Shown here in pieces: positions 6,717 to 14,897 of a stretch of 41,269 nt of DNA. The first letter of the stretch is position 1. Every line of letters starts with the position of its first letter. Origin of the DNA: a virus. Position numbers and translations under genes: made by a program. A model generated the notes under the pieces. That model saw only the letters and a program-made list of their open reading frames with translations, did no database searches and was not told where the DNA came from. Location: the IMG/VR virus record IMGVR_UViG_3300036845_000138, positions 1 through 41,269 of that record; one strand, 5' to 3'.

Positions 6717-6929
6717 ATGGCTACCATTCGTTTGCCAGACCGGTACAACTCGGCCAGCGGTAGAGCGCGCAGCGGTCCGAACGTCAAGGAGTCTGGCGTG
6801 GCCACGGTCGCCCGCGTGATGACCGCCGCCGAGAAGCCGCAGGGCACATCCACGGGCAGGCCGATCCGCTTTGAAATCGACAAGGCGAATAAGGCCAAGA
6901 AAATCGACCATGACGCGGTGCCAACATGA
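6717..6929 (+). CDS. Hypothetical basic protein, 70 aa
   Basis: Not recognised. It starts three bases after the previous stop. Basic, low complexity, rich in Ala, Arg and Lys, without a membrane segment. It overlaps the next gene by ATGA. Confidence 0.5.
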   Translation: MATIRLPDRYNSASGRARSGPNVKESGVATVARVMTAAEKPQGTSTGRPIRFEIDKANKAKKIDHDAVPT

Positions 6930-7084
6930 GTAGACGCGACAAGCCAGAACCGTCCGAACCGTCCGAACCGGTCGCTTCGGACACTTCGGACAAGTGTCCC
7001 GGCTGCGGCGGCACGGTCAATGAGCATGGCAATTGCGGCGAGTGCGGGCGCAACTACCGCTTGCCGGTAGACCCCAATGCCTGA
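6926..7084 (+). CDS. Zinc-ribbon miniprotein with Glu-Pro-Ser repeats, 52 aa
   Basis: The N-terminus contains PSEPSEP repeats encoded by a short tandem DNA repeat (CCGTCCGAA), then CPGCGG ... CGECG, two CxxC knuckles ten residues apart. The ATG overlaps the previous stop (ATGA) and the end overlaps the next gene by eight bases, so it is embedded in the operon. Probably a small zinc-binding adaptor. Confidence 0.6.
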   Translation: MSRRDKPEPSEPSEPVASDTSDKCPGCGGTVNEHGNCGECGRNYRLPVDPNA

Positions 7085-7379
7085 ACCGACAAAGGGCGAA
7101 TCGCTCAACGATTTTGTCGGCAAGTACATGGGATCGAAGGAAGCGCGCAAATCCTTTCCGAAGGCCAAGCAGCGCGCGGCGGTTGCCTACTCGGAATTTC
7201 GCGGTAAAAAAAAAGCGAAAAAGTCGGGTAGCGCCAAGCTAGACAAACAGAAGGCCGGTGAAATCCGCCAGCGCCGCCAAGCGGGCGAATCCTTGGATTC
7301 CCTCTCCCGCTCATTCGAGATATCGAAGGCGATGGCATCGAAGGTGGGGCGCGGCGAAGCGTGGAAGGATGAGCGTTGA
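7077..7379 (+). CDS. Hypothetical basic protein with C-terminal HTH-like segment, 100 aa
   Basis: Residues 1-43 (ESLNDFVGKYMGSKEARKSFPKAKQRAAVAYSEF) resemble a short domain found beside phage head genes; a Lys-rich linker follows, then a helix-turn-helix-like segment (KAGEIRQRRQAGESLDSLSRSFEISKAMASKV, residues 61-92). Its position just before the packaging genes makes DNA binding plausible. Overlaps both neighbours. Confidence 0.55.
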   Translation: MPEPTKGESLNDFVGKYMGSKEARKSFPKAKQRAAVAYSEFRGKKKAKKSGSAKLDKQKAGEIRQRRQAGESLDSLSRSFEISKAMASKVGRGEAWKDER

Positions 7380-7761
7380 TACTGGCGTAAGGATCACGAA
7401 TGACACGGTGACGGCGATCCCCGCCTCATCGAGATTGCGGCCCTTGCGCGATGTACTCATTGTCGAACCTTTGGATTGGGAGCCGTCGAAGATACTGAAC
7501 GTGGTGTACTTCGGGGCGCCGCTGCGTGGCCGGGTCCTGGCCGCTGGCCCTGGCCGCTATCCGATCCGCTACAACGGTCGCAAAGGCATGCGTACCAAGT
7601 CGTGGGATTCGAAGGTTTTCCTGCCCACCGAAGTGCAGGTAGGCGATGTTGTCGAGCTTGGCGGCTTGGAGCTTCGCGGCTATTTGTTCGAATCCTTCTT
7701 GTGGGGCGATAAGCGGTGTATCCGCTGTCGCGAGCAAGACGTAGCGATTGTCCATGTCTAA
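7369..7761 (+). CDS. GroES-like co-chaperonin family protein
   Basis: A 130-residue protein. From residue 23 it follows the GroES pattern: LRPLRDVLIVEPL, then RGRVLAAGPGRYP (residues 55-67), a mobile-loop-like basic insert, VQVGDVVELGG near residue 89 and a closing strand with REQDVAIV. GroES caps GroEL; T4 gp31 is the phage precedent, replacing the host cap so the larger coat protein can fold. Placement just ahead of terminase, portal and coat fits help with capsid folding. The classical hydrophobic IVL tip is not obvious, so GroEL binding is unproven. Confidence 0.7.
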   Translation: MSVDTGVRITNDTVTAIPASSRLRPLRDVLIVEPLDWEPSKILNVVYFGAPLRGRVLAAGPGRYPIRYNGRKGMRTKSWDSKVFLPTEVQVGDVVELGGLELRGYLFESFLWGDKRCIRCREQDVAIVHV

Positions 7762-8245
7762 AGACACCTTGATCCCGTACACGAAGGGCAAGAGCGGCAA
7801 CCCCGGTGGCAAAGCCGTGGGCACGCGCAACCGCTTGCAAGGCTCATTCTGGCGGGCCTTGGCGGAAGATTTTGATGAGCATGGCGTACAGGCCATTCGT
7901 GATGCGCGCGAGTCCGATCCGATGGGGTACATCAAAACCGTCGCGTCATTGATGCCGCGCCAGTTTGAACAAACCAGTCCCTTGAACGAATTAACGGATG
8001 CCGAACTCAACGCTGGCATTGACTACCTCCGATCCAAACTCTCTATTGCTAGCCTTGGAACGGGAGCGGGAGAAACGAAACTCCCGCAATCGTCTCGCGA
8101 GCTACAAGCCATACCCGAAGCAAATCGAATTCCACGCAGCGGGGTTGGATTACCGGGAACGGCTCTTGATGGCGGGAAACCAGTTGGGCAAGACCCTCGC
8201 GGCGGGCATGGAAACAGCCATGCATCTGATCGGGGAGTATCCTGA
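7754..8245 (+). CDS. terS: Terminase small subunit
   Basis: A 163-residue protein whose first 80 residues carry the DUF5681-type opening (YTKGKSGNPGGKAVGTRN) and helical segments (FWRALAEDFDEHGVQAIRDARE, then VASLMPRQFEQ) of DNA-recognising small terminase subunits. It would bind the packaging site and hand DNA to TerL. Residues 82-163 lie entirely within the overlap with terL in another frame and are Gly, Pro and Ser rich, probably disordered. The TTG at 7748 is an alternative start; ATG at 7754 is preferred. Confidence 0.75.
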   Translation: MSKDTLIPYTKGKSGNPGGKAVGTRNRLQGSFWRALAEDFDEHGVQAIRDARESDPMGYIKTVASLMPRQFEQTSPLNELTDAELNAGIDYLRSKLSIASLGTGAGETKLPQSSRELQAIPEANRIPRSGVGLPGTALDGGKPVGQDPRGGHGNSHASDRGVS

Positions 8246-9443
8246 AGGCTGGCCGGGGCGCCATTGGCGCAAGCCTGTAGTTGGCTGGGCGGCTGGGGTA
8301 ACAGGTGAATCCACTCGCGACAATCCGCAACGGATACTTCTGGGTAGACCGGGGGAATTTGGCACCGGGGCAATCCCCAAAGATCGAATTCTTGACACGA
8401 CGGCAAGCCGTGGCCTTGCTGACGCGCTTGACACCGTGCATGTGCGTCATGCTCGTGGCGATGTCTCGACCCTACAATTCAAAGCCTACGAAAAGGGCCG
8501 CGAGAAGTGGCAGGGTGAAACGCTCGACTACGTTTGGTTCGATGAAGAGCCACCGGAAGATATCTACACCGAAGGGTTGACGCGCACTAACGCCACGGGC
8601 GGCATGACGTACATCACGTTCACGCCATTGCTCGGCATCACCGGTGTCGTGCGGCGGTTCATCTTGGACCACGCACCGGGTACGCACTTCACGACGATGA
8701 CGATTGAGGACGCTGCGCATTACACGCCGGAACAGCGCGCCGCCATCATCGCGAGCTACAAACCCTATGAGCGCGACGCGCGAACGCAAGGCATACCGCA
8801 ACTTGGGAGTGGTCGAGTGTTCCCCGTCAATCAAGATGACATTACGGTTAAAGCCTTCCCAATCCCTGACCATTGGCCACAGATCGCAGGGTTGGACTTT
8901 GGCTACGACCATCCTAGTGCGGGAGCGCGACTCGCTTGGGATAGAGATAACGATGTTCTGTATGTAACCGCGTGCTATCGAGCGCGCGAGCAAACGCCGG
9001 TGATGTTCGCCGCCGCCGTCCGGTCGTGGGGCGGTTGGTTGCCGTGGGCGTGGCCCCACGACGGGCTGCAACACGACAAGGGGTCTGGCGATCAGCTTGC
9101 GAACCTGTATCGCGAGCAAGGCATGAATTTGCTCCGGGTGCGCGCCACCTTCCCCGATGGCAGCAATGGTTTGGAAGCTGGCGTCACGGAAATGCTTGAC
9201 CGTATGCAGACCGGTCGCTTGATGGTGTTTGAACACCTCGCCGACTGGTTTGAGGAATTCAATTTGTACCACCGGAAGGATGGCCTGATCGTGAAATTGA
9301 ATGATGACCTTATGTCGGCAACGCGTTACGCGATGATGATGCGACGTAGCGCCGCACCGCAAACGCGCCTGATCGGAGCGCCACGCTTCCAACAATTGGA
9401 TTCGCGGTTCTCGCGAGCGGACGGCTTAGGGTGGATGCAATGA
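7998..9443 (+). CDS. terL: Terminase large subunit
   Basis: A 481-residue packaging motor. Walker A GNQLGKT at residues 60-66, Walker B VWFDEE at 179-184, a coupling segment TYITFTPL near 204, and the RuvC-like nuclease domain opening at GLDFGYDHP (acidic D300). It docks on the portal, hydrolyses ATP to pump DNA and cuts the concatemer. The start at 7998 gives the expected N-terminus (YKPYPKQIEFHAAG before Walker A) but places 248 bases inside terS, far more than the usual few-base overlap; no later start keeps the adenine-binding segment. Confidence 0.93.
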   Translation: MPNSTLALTTSDPNSLLLALEREREKRNSRNRLASYKPYPKQIEFHAAGLDYRERLLMAGNQLGKTLAAGMETAMHLIGEYPEGWPGRHWRKPVVGWAAGVTGESTRDNPQRILLGRPGEFGTGAIPKDRILDTTASRGLADALDTVHVRHARGDVSTLQFKAYEKGREKWQGETLDYVWFDEEPPEDIYTEGLTRTNATGGMTYITFTPLLGITGVVRRFILDHAPGTHFTTMTIEDAAHYTPEQRAAIIASYKPYERDARTQGIPQLGSGRVFPVNQDDITVKAFPIPDHWPQIAGLDFGYDHPSAGARLAWDRDNDVLYVTACYRAREQTPVMFAAAVRSWGGWLPWAWPHDGLQHDKGSGDQLANLYREQGMNLLRVRATFPDGSNGLEAGVTEMLDRMQTGRLMVFEHLADWFEEFNLYHRKDGLIVKLNDDLMSATRYAMMMRRSAAPQTRLIGAPRFQQLDSRFSRADGLGWMQ

Positions 9444-9658
9444 TCGGCACGCACACGATTCCGCTGGCGATCAATTTCGAAGGCAATCCGCGCTTGGAAC
9501 AAGTCACGGAACACTTCATCGAGTTGACCATGCCGTGGAAGCGCAAGCTCTACAGCATCACTCACGATGATGAATTGTGGGTGCATCCGCGCATCGTTTT
9601 GTATTGGTCGAAGATCAGGCCGAACTACTATCGCATCCGCTTTGGTTGGATGGTCTAA
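9440..9658 (+). CDS. Hypothetical protein between terminase and portal, 72 aa
   Basis: Not recognised. It overlaps terL by ATGA and ends immediately before the portal ATG. Aromatic-rich (ELWVHPRIVLYWSKIRPNYYRIRFGWMV), probably beta-structured. Translational coupling into portal is likely. Confidence 0.6.
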   Translation: MIGTHTIPLAINFEGNPRLEQVTEHFIELTMPWKRKLYSITHDDELWVHPRIVLYWSKIRPNYYRIRFGWMV

Positions 9659-11827
9659 ATGCCTTCGATTCCCCGTGACCTAAATGAAACAGCGGTTACG
9701 GACGATGAAATAGTCAAAGAGTGCATGGAGCGGCTACGCGTTGCCGAAGCCGCCGAATCGGAGAATAGAGCGCGTGGCGTATTGGCCTTGGAGTTTCGCG
9801 ACGGTCATCAGTGGCCCGATGACCTTTACAATCAGCGCAAGATCGATAAGCGCCCAAGCCTCACGATTAACCATACAAATACCTTTGTACGGCGTGTGGT
9901 CAACAACATGCGCCAGCAAAGGCCGCGCATCAAAGTCCACCCCGTGGGTGATGGGGCGGATGTGGGCAAGGCGGATGTCATATCCGGCATCATTCGCCAC
10001 ATCGAGAACATGTCGAATGCGAGCATTGCCTACGACACGGGTGGTGAATCGTCGGTATCGATAGGGTGGGGTTACTGGCGCGTCCTCTCCGACTACATCG
10101 AGCAAGACAGTTTCGATCAGGAATTGAAGATCGTTCCGATTCGAAACTCTTTCACCGTTTACTTCGATCCCTCATCGGTGATGCCCGCTGGTGAAGATGC
10201 GCAGTGGTGCATCATCACGGAAAAGATGAAGCGCGAAGATTACAAGCGCGATTACCCGGATGCAGACAACACCGAATTCCAGCGCTCTGGCCAGGGCGAC
10301 GCGATGGCGGAATGGGAATCCAAGGAGGACATTCGTCTCGCCGAGTACTACCGGATACGCAAGACTGAGGACACGTTGTACCGCATGTCGAACGGCATGG
10401 CGTTGTTTCAGGATCAAATCGATGAGCTATCGGATGAGCTATCCGCCGCCGAAGTGACGCATCTGAAGGACGGCAAGGGCAAGAAGGTCTCCCGCCCATC
10501 GACGCGCACACAAGTCGAATGGTTCCGCTTAAACGGCGCGAACATCGTTGACCGGCGTTCGAAGGATAATGACCCGCTGCCCGATAAGTGGATACCGGTC
10601 ATTCGCTGCGAAGGCAACGTACTCGACTTGAACGGGCGCGTGCGCCGCAAGGGCATGGTTGAGGACTTGATGGACCCCGCGCGCATGTACAACTACTGGC
10701 GCACCATGGAAACGGAACTCCTGGCCTTGGCACCGAAGGCGCCCTTCATCGTCGCGGCGGGCCAGTTGGATGGCCACCCGGAATGGAAGGACGCGAATCA
10801 GCGGCCCTACTCCGCACTCGTGTACGAACCGGCCTTTGTCGAGCAGCCCGATGGCAGCAAGACCCTACTGCCGCCGCCGCAGCGTATGCAGCCGATCCCG
10901 GTGCCTGCGGGAGCGGTGCAGGCGGCGCAAGGCGCGCAGCAAGATTTGATGGCAGTGGCAGGCATGCCGCATGAACCATCAGCCGATGTACCGGGCGCGG
11001 CGATCTCAGGCGTCGCCTTGCGCCAGCGCCAAGCGCTCTCTGACATCGGGCACTTTCAGTACTACGACAATCAGACGCGGGCGATAGCGCACACCGGGCG
11101 CATCTTGCTGCAACTGATCCCGTTCTACTACAACGGGCAGCGTATGCAGCGGATCATCGGGGAGGACGGCACACCGGCCATGGCGCCGATCAATCAGCCG
11201 CAACAGAACCCGATGAACCCGGCAATCATGTCGGTGCTGAATGACATGAGCATCGGTCGCTACGATGTGGTCATGGACACCGGTCCCGGCTATGAGACCA
11301 AGCGCTTGGAAGGCGCTGAATCGATGATCGATTTGCTCAAGACGCCGCTCGCCGAACCGATTGTAAAAGTCGGTGCTGACGTGATCGTGCGCGGTATGGA
11401 CTTCAATGGTGCGTCCGACTTGGCAGACCGCTTGATGGCGGTCAATCCCACGGCTATGCAACAGGCGTTGCCGGGACTGCCGAAACAGGCACAGCAGATT
11501 ATTTCGACCATGCAACAGCAGTTGCAGCAAGCGCAATCGACCATTCAGCAATTGCAGTTGGAAATTAAGTACAAGACCAACATCGAGCAAGGCTGGATGA
11601 AAGTCGAAGAGGACAAGATCAAAGCCAAGTCTGGCGAAGTTGTTCTCTCGAATCTCACCAAGAAGGAAGATACGCACGTGCGGGCGATCACATCGACCCA
11701 CGTTGCCGAGATTCAAGCCGCCGCGCAGCTTCTCAACACGGACAAGGAAGCCGCGCATGAGAAGGAAGCACAGAAGGCGTTGCTTGCATCCGCTACCAAT
11801 GCTGAACGTTCGAATGGAGCCGGATAA
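9659..11827 (+). CDS. Portal protein (P22 gp1-like)
   Basis: A 722-residue protein, the size of P22 gp1 (725 residues). It shows the portal N-terminal region with RDGHQWPDDLYNQRKIDKRPSL, the FVRRVVNNMRQQRPRIKVHP segment, a central stem and wing, and a long Gln-rich helical C-terminus (about 590-660) that in P22 forms the barrel extending into the head. Twelve copies form the vertex through which TerL packages DNA and to which gp4 binds. The stop overlaps the 3' end of an opposite-strand tRNA by 13 bases. Confidence 0.93.
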   Translation: MPSIPRDLNETAVTDDEIVKECMERLRVAEAAESENRARGVLALEFRDGHQWPDDLYNQRKIDKRPSLTINHTNTFVRRVVNNMRQQRPRIKVHPVGDGADVGKADVISGIIRHIENMSNASIAYDTGGESSVSIGWGYWRVLSDYIEQDSFDQELKIVPIRNSFTVYFDPSSVMPAGEDAQWCIITEKMKREDYKRDYPDADNTEFQRSGQGDAMAEWESKEDIRLAEYYRIRKTEDTLYRMSNGMALFQDQIDELSDELSAAEVTHLKDGKGKKVSRPSTRTQVEWFRLNGANIVDRRSKDNDPLPDKWIPVIRCEGNVLDLNGRVRRKGMVEDLMDPARMYNYWRTMETELLALAPKAPFIVAAGQLDGHPEWKDANQRPYSALVYEPAFVEQPDGSKTLLPPPQRMQPIPVPAGAVQAAQGAQQDLMAVAGMPHEPSADVPGAAISGVALRQRQALSDIGHFQYYDNQTRAIAHTGRILLQLIPFYYNGQRMQRIIGEDGTPAMAPINQPQQNPMNPAIMSVLNDMSIGRYDVVMDTGPGYETKRLEGAESMIDLLKTPLAEPIVKVGADVIVRGMDFNGASDLADRLMAVNPTAMQQALPGLPKQAQQIISTMQQQLQQAQSTIQQLQLEIKYKTNIEQGWMKVEEDKIKAKSGEVVLSNLTKKEDTHVRAITSTHVAEIQAAAQLLNTDKEAAHEKEAQKALLASATNAERSNGAG

Positions 11828-11888
11828 CGGAATCGAACCGTTGTCGATGGGTTACGGAGCCATAGCTCTGCCATTGAGCTAATCCGGC
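11815..11888 (-). tRNA. tRNA, probably Thr(CGU) type with non-canonical position 33
   Basis: The complement folds into a full cloverleaf of 74 nt: acceptor stem GCCGGAT/ATCCGGC (7 bp), D arm GCTC-AATGGCA-GAGC, T arm AACGG-TTCGATT-CCGTT, discriminator T and encoded CCA. The anticodon stem ATGGC/CCCAT has one C-C mismatch and loop TCCGTAA, which by position reads anticodon CGU with C instead of the near-universal U at position 33. U73 and the GTAA loop end fit threonine tRNAs. It lies opposite to the late genes, between portal and scaffold, so it would need its own leftward transcript. Confidence 0.85.
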
Positions 11889-11936
11889 ATTTTCTTATCG
11901 ATCAATAGTAAGGCGCTTCACTGCGCAGAGTAAACC

Positions 11937-12956
11937 ATGCCCAAAGTAGTTACATCGGCGGGTCTGAACGATTTCGTTACGACCGGCAAAATCACTGAGG
12001 AATTCAAGTCGGAACCGAAGCTCAAGACCACCAATGGTGCCGCGAAAGTAGAAACCGCGGAAGTCGTACCACCGGTCGAAGAGCCGAAGGATGAACCGAT
12101 TGATACGCCGGAAGCGCCCGAAGATGATGTAGCGGACGATGATGATACACGCGCCGCAATGGAGCAAAGTGAAAAGCTCCGCGACGCCATTGCGAAAAAG
12201 AATGCCGTTATCAATCGCAAGCATCGCGAGATGCGCGAAGCGAAAGAGGCGGCGGAAGAGTCAGAACGGTTCGCGGAAGGTCAATACACCCGCGCCCGTC
12301 TGGCCGAAGAGCGCGCCGCAGCCTTGCAGCGGGAACGCGATGATTTGCAAGCCAAGGTGGTCCCCCCGGAAAAGAAGGCGGAACTGGTAAAACCCGATCC
12401 GCAAAAGTTCTACGACGATAAAGGACAGTTCAAGGCGTTCGAATACGCAGAGGAATTAGCCGCCTATTCAGCGAATAAAGCGGTAGCGGATTTAGAGACA
12501 CGACAGGCGGAAGATAAACGCAAAGCTGATTTGGCGCAGGCCGAACAGTTGGCACGGACGCGTGTGGCCGAAGCGGTCAAGAAACATCCTGACTTCAAAG
12601 AAGTCATGGAGAAGGCCGACGTACATACGCACAACGCAGTGCTGCAATACCTCTCTGCAAGCGATCACATAGGTGAGGTTTCTTACTACCTCGCAACGCA
12701 TCCTGAGTACGTTGAGAAAATCAATGCGCTCAATCCGCTCAAAGCAATCGCTGAAATCGGAAAACTTGAACTCACTTTTGAGGAAAAGGCGCCGTCCAAA
12801 AAGGACGATGTAGCCGCCGCAAAAGTTACCGCGAGCGCACCAGCGCCCATCAAGCCGCTTACTTCGCAAAGCTCGGTCAATACCAATACCGATCCCGCGA
12901 AGATGAGTTTCAAAGAGCTTCGGGCCTACGAACGGTCGCGCGCGCGCAAGCGTTAA
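11937..12956 (+). CDS. Scaffolding protein (P22 gp8-like)
   Basis: A 339-residue acidic, mostly helical protein: a Glu/Pro/Asp-rich disordered N-terminal third, coiled-coil at about 65-155 (repeated AEESER, ARLAEERAAALQRERDDLQ), then helical segments and a basic C-terminus (FKELRAYERSRARKR) like the coat-binding helix-turn-helix of P22 gp8 (303 residues). It lies between portal and coat, the standard scaffold position. It nucleates procapsid assembly and leaves before maturation. Confidence 0.88.
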   Translation: MPKVVTSAGLNDFVTTGKITEEFKSEPKLKTTNGAAKVETAEVVPPVEEPKDEPIDTPEAPEDDVADDDDTRAAMEQSEKLRDAIAKKNAVINRKHREMREAKEAAEESERFAEGQYTRARLAEERAAALQRERDDLQAKVVPPEKKAELVKPDPQKFYDDKGQFKAFEYAEELAAYSANKAVADLETRQAEDKRKADLAQAEQLARTRVAEAVKKHPDFKEVMEKADVHTHNAVLQYLSASDHIGEVSYYLATHPEYVEKINALNPLKAIAEIGKLELTFEEKAPSKKDDVAAAKVTASAPAPIKPLTSQSSVNTNTDPAKMSFKELRAYERSRARKR

Positions 12957-12973
12957 ACCTTTAGGAGACCAAC

Positions 12974-14329
12974 GTGGCTAATAACCTACTCACGATGAGC
13001 TATATCACCAATGAAGCTCTCGTGGTTTTGGAAAATGAATTGGTGATCGCAAACCGGGTCGAGCGGCAGTACTCAAATGAGTACGCGCAGACCGGGGCCA
13101 AAGTGGGGAACACCGTGAACGTTCGCAGGCCCCCGCGCTTCATCGGCGTGTACGGCCCGCCGCTCGGTGTAGAAGATGTAAACGAAGGCTATACGCCTGT
13201 AGTGCTGAACTATCAATTTCACGTTGACGTTCAGTTCACCACGCAAGATTTGGCACTGTCCATGGACATGTTCAAAAAGCGCGTGCTGCGTCCGCAAGTA
13301 GCTGCGATTGCAAATCGCATCGATTCGGATACCTCGCAGTTTGCATTCCTGAATACCGCAACGACGCTCGGCACCTTCGGCACTTCACCGGCAAGCTACA
13401 AGATATTCTCGGATGCCCGTGCGTATCTGGTGTCGGAAGCCTGCCCCACGGAAGGCGAAAAGAATTGCGTGCTTGATCCCATCTCGATGTCGGCGGCGAC
13501 CGATAGCGTGAAAGGGTTGTTCAACCCGCAAGCGCAGTTGGGTGAGTACGTAGAGAAGGGAATGGTTGCGCGCCAGTTCGCAGGGTTGGACTGGTGGGAA
13601 GATCAGAACATCGTTACGTTCATCACGGGCGCGCAGGGCGGCGCACCGGCGAACGCGACCGCACCAGCGGGTACGGCGCTCTTGACCACCGGATGGGCGC
13701 CTTCGGGCACCATTCAGACCAAGGGTTGGACCGCGAGCAGCCCGGTGGTGAAAGTCGGCGACACGATTCAGTTCGCTGGCGTGTTCCCGGTCAATCCGCA
13801 AAACCGCTTGCCCTACGGCAAGTTCCCCAAGCAGTTTGTCATTCTGCCTCCCGGTGGCTTTGTCACCCCGGCAAACGGCGCTGCGCAACAGGGGTTGACC
13901 TACGGTGCGGCGGCTCTTGCCAACGGCACCTTCAATCCCGCCACCGGCGTGTACACCTCGGACGCTGGCGGCTTGCTCACCCTGGTGATCGGAGACGCAA
14001 TCATCTCCGGTGGTCAGTTCCAGAACGTGAACGTGGCGCCCGCTGCGTCCGCGCTCATCACCGTCAATGGTGGCACCGCGTTTGCCAACGTCACTTCGCC
14101 GCAAGGCTTGGTGTTCCACAAGTACGCCTACGCGCTCGCGTTCGCTGACTTGCCGTTGCCGCAGGGTGTTGAGATGGCGGTGCGTGCTTACGACGATGAG
14201 GACGTTGGTATGTCCATTCGTTGTGTCACGCAGTACACAATTAACAACGATTCCGAACCGACACGATGCGACGTACTTTACGGCCCCGCATCGCTGTATC
14301 GGTCCCTCGGCCTTCGTATCGCCGGATAA
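12974..14329 (+). CDS. Major coat protein (P22 gp5-like, HK97 fold)
   Basis: A 451-residue protein starting at GTG 12974 behind TAGGAGA. The N-terminus LTMSYITNEALVVLENELVIANRVERQY, followed by GNTVNVRRPPRF and the TTQDLALSMDMF segment, matches the P22 coat family (430 residues). A long Gly/Ala-rich middle (about 215-370) corresponds to the region where P22 coat carries its inserted domain, here enlarged. Forms the icosahedral shell. The next gene begins 12 bases downstream. Confidence 0.92.
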   Translation: MANNLLTMSYITNEALVVLENELVIANRVERQYSNEYAQTGAKVGNTVNVRRPPRFIGVYGPPLGVEDVNEGYTPVVLNYQFHVDVQFTTQDLALSMDMFKKRVLRPQVAAIANRIDSDTSQFAFLNTATTLGTFGTSPASYKIFSDARAYLVSEACPTEGEKNCVLDPISMSAATDSVKGLFNPQAQLGEYVEKGMVARQFAGLDWWEDQNIVTFITGAQGGAPANATAPAGTALLTTGWAPSGTIQTKGWTASSPVVKVGDTIQFAGVFPVNPQNRLPYGKFPKQFVILPPGGFVTPANGAAQQGLTYGAAALANGTFNPATGVYTSDAGGLLTLVIGDAIISGGQFQNVNVAPAASALITVNGGTAFANVTSPQGLVFHKYAYALAFADLPLPQGVEMAVRAYDDEDVGMSIRCVTQYTINNDSEPTRCDVLYGPASLYRSLGLRIAG

Positions 14330-14341
14330 AGGAGAACATTC

Positions 14342-14842
14342 ATGCCTTCAGTAAATCCCGGTCCGGCGATTACTTCGACGCCTTCGACCGAAGCGGTTTT
14401 GACGCCAATCAATTCTCTCGTGAGCCTGGTTCCGCAGGGTGCAAATGCCCTGCGGCTCTTGGGCGTTGCGCGCGGGGTTGTCGTCAATACGGGAACCGGC
14501 GACATCGCCGCAATCCCGGTACTCAATTCCACCTCTTTCATTCCGACATTCGTGTACTTTGCGAACGCGCAAGGTGGATCGGCGGCAGCGCTCACGGTCA
14601 GTGTGAACGGTGGTCCTGGCGTCACCGGTGTATCCATTGTCGCATCTGCCGCGCTCGCGGCTCTTACGGCACCGAACAAGTACGTGCAAGGCGCAAGCGC
14701 CGTTGCAGCGAACACGTCGGTGCAGCTTGCGACTATGGGCACGTCCGGTGGTGGCTCAAATTACTTCTACGTAAATTCGACGGTGGTGTCGGCTGCGGCA
14801 ACCACCATCGATATCTTCGTATACGGCTACGACATTTCGTAA
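14342..14842 (+). CDS. Probable head decoration or minor head protein
   Basis: A 166-residue protein right after coat with GGAG ahead of the ATG. Ala, Ser, Thr and Val rich, no Cys, beta-sandwich-like composition (TVSVNGGPGVTGVSIVAS, then NYFYVNSTVV). An intrinsic terminator follows its stop, so it shares the strongly expressed part of the late transcript with coat; this favours a stoichiometric head component. Confidence 0.6.
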   Translation: MPSVNPGPAITSTPSTEAVLTPINSLVSLVPQGANALRLLGVARGVVVNTGTGDIAAIPVLNSTSFIPTFVYFANAQGGSAAALTVSVNGGPGVTGVSIVASAALAALTAPNKYVQGASAVAANTSVQLATMGTSGGGSNYFYVNSTVVSAAATTIDIFVYGYDIS

Positions 14843-14858
14843 CAGTTGTCTGCCACTC

Positions 14859-14887
14859 GCCCCCTCTTTCTGAGGGGGCATTTTTTT
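14859..14887 (+). terminator. Intrinsic terminator inside the late region
   Basis: Eight-base-pair stem GCCCCCTC / GAGGGGGC, five-base loop, one A and then seven T (14881-14887). It sits 17 bases after the decoration gene. No new promoter is evident before the next gene, so downstream tail genes depend on read-through or antitermination. Confidence 0.9.
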
Positions 14888-14897
14888 GGAGTAATTT

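Noticed and set aside
8472-9395. 307-codon open frame on the minus strand
   Set aside because: It lies wholly antisense to the ATPase and nuclease domains of terL, has no ribosome site or recognisable domain, and its length follows from codon bias of the real gene.
11006-11758. 250-codon open frame on the minus strand
   Set aside because: Antisense to the portal C-terminus; composition (His/Arg rich) is typical of a reverse-frame shadow.
11815-11888. tRNA considered as an attB-derived attachment core
   Set aside because: The integrase and the probable attP region are about 18 kb away; phage cores derived from tRNA normally lie beside int and contain only the 3' part of the tRNA.
13385-14119. 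244-codon minus-strand frame and an overlapping plus-strand frame at 13594-14148
   Set aside because: Both are shadows of the coat gene, which is clearly identified in frame.
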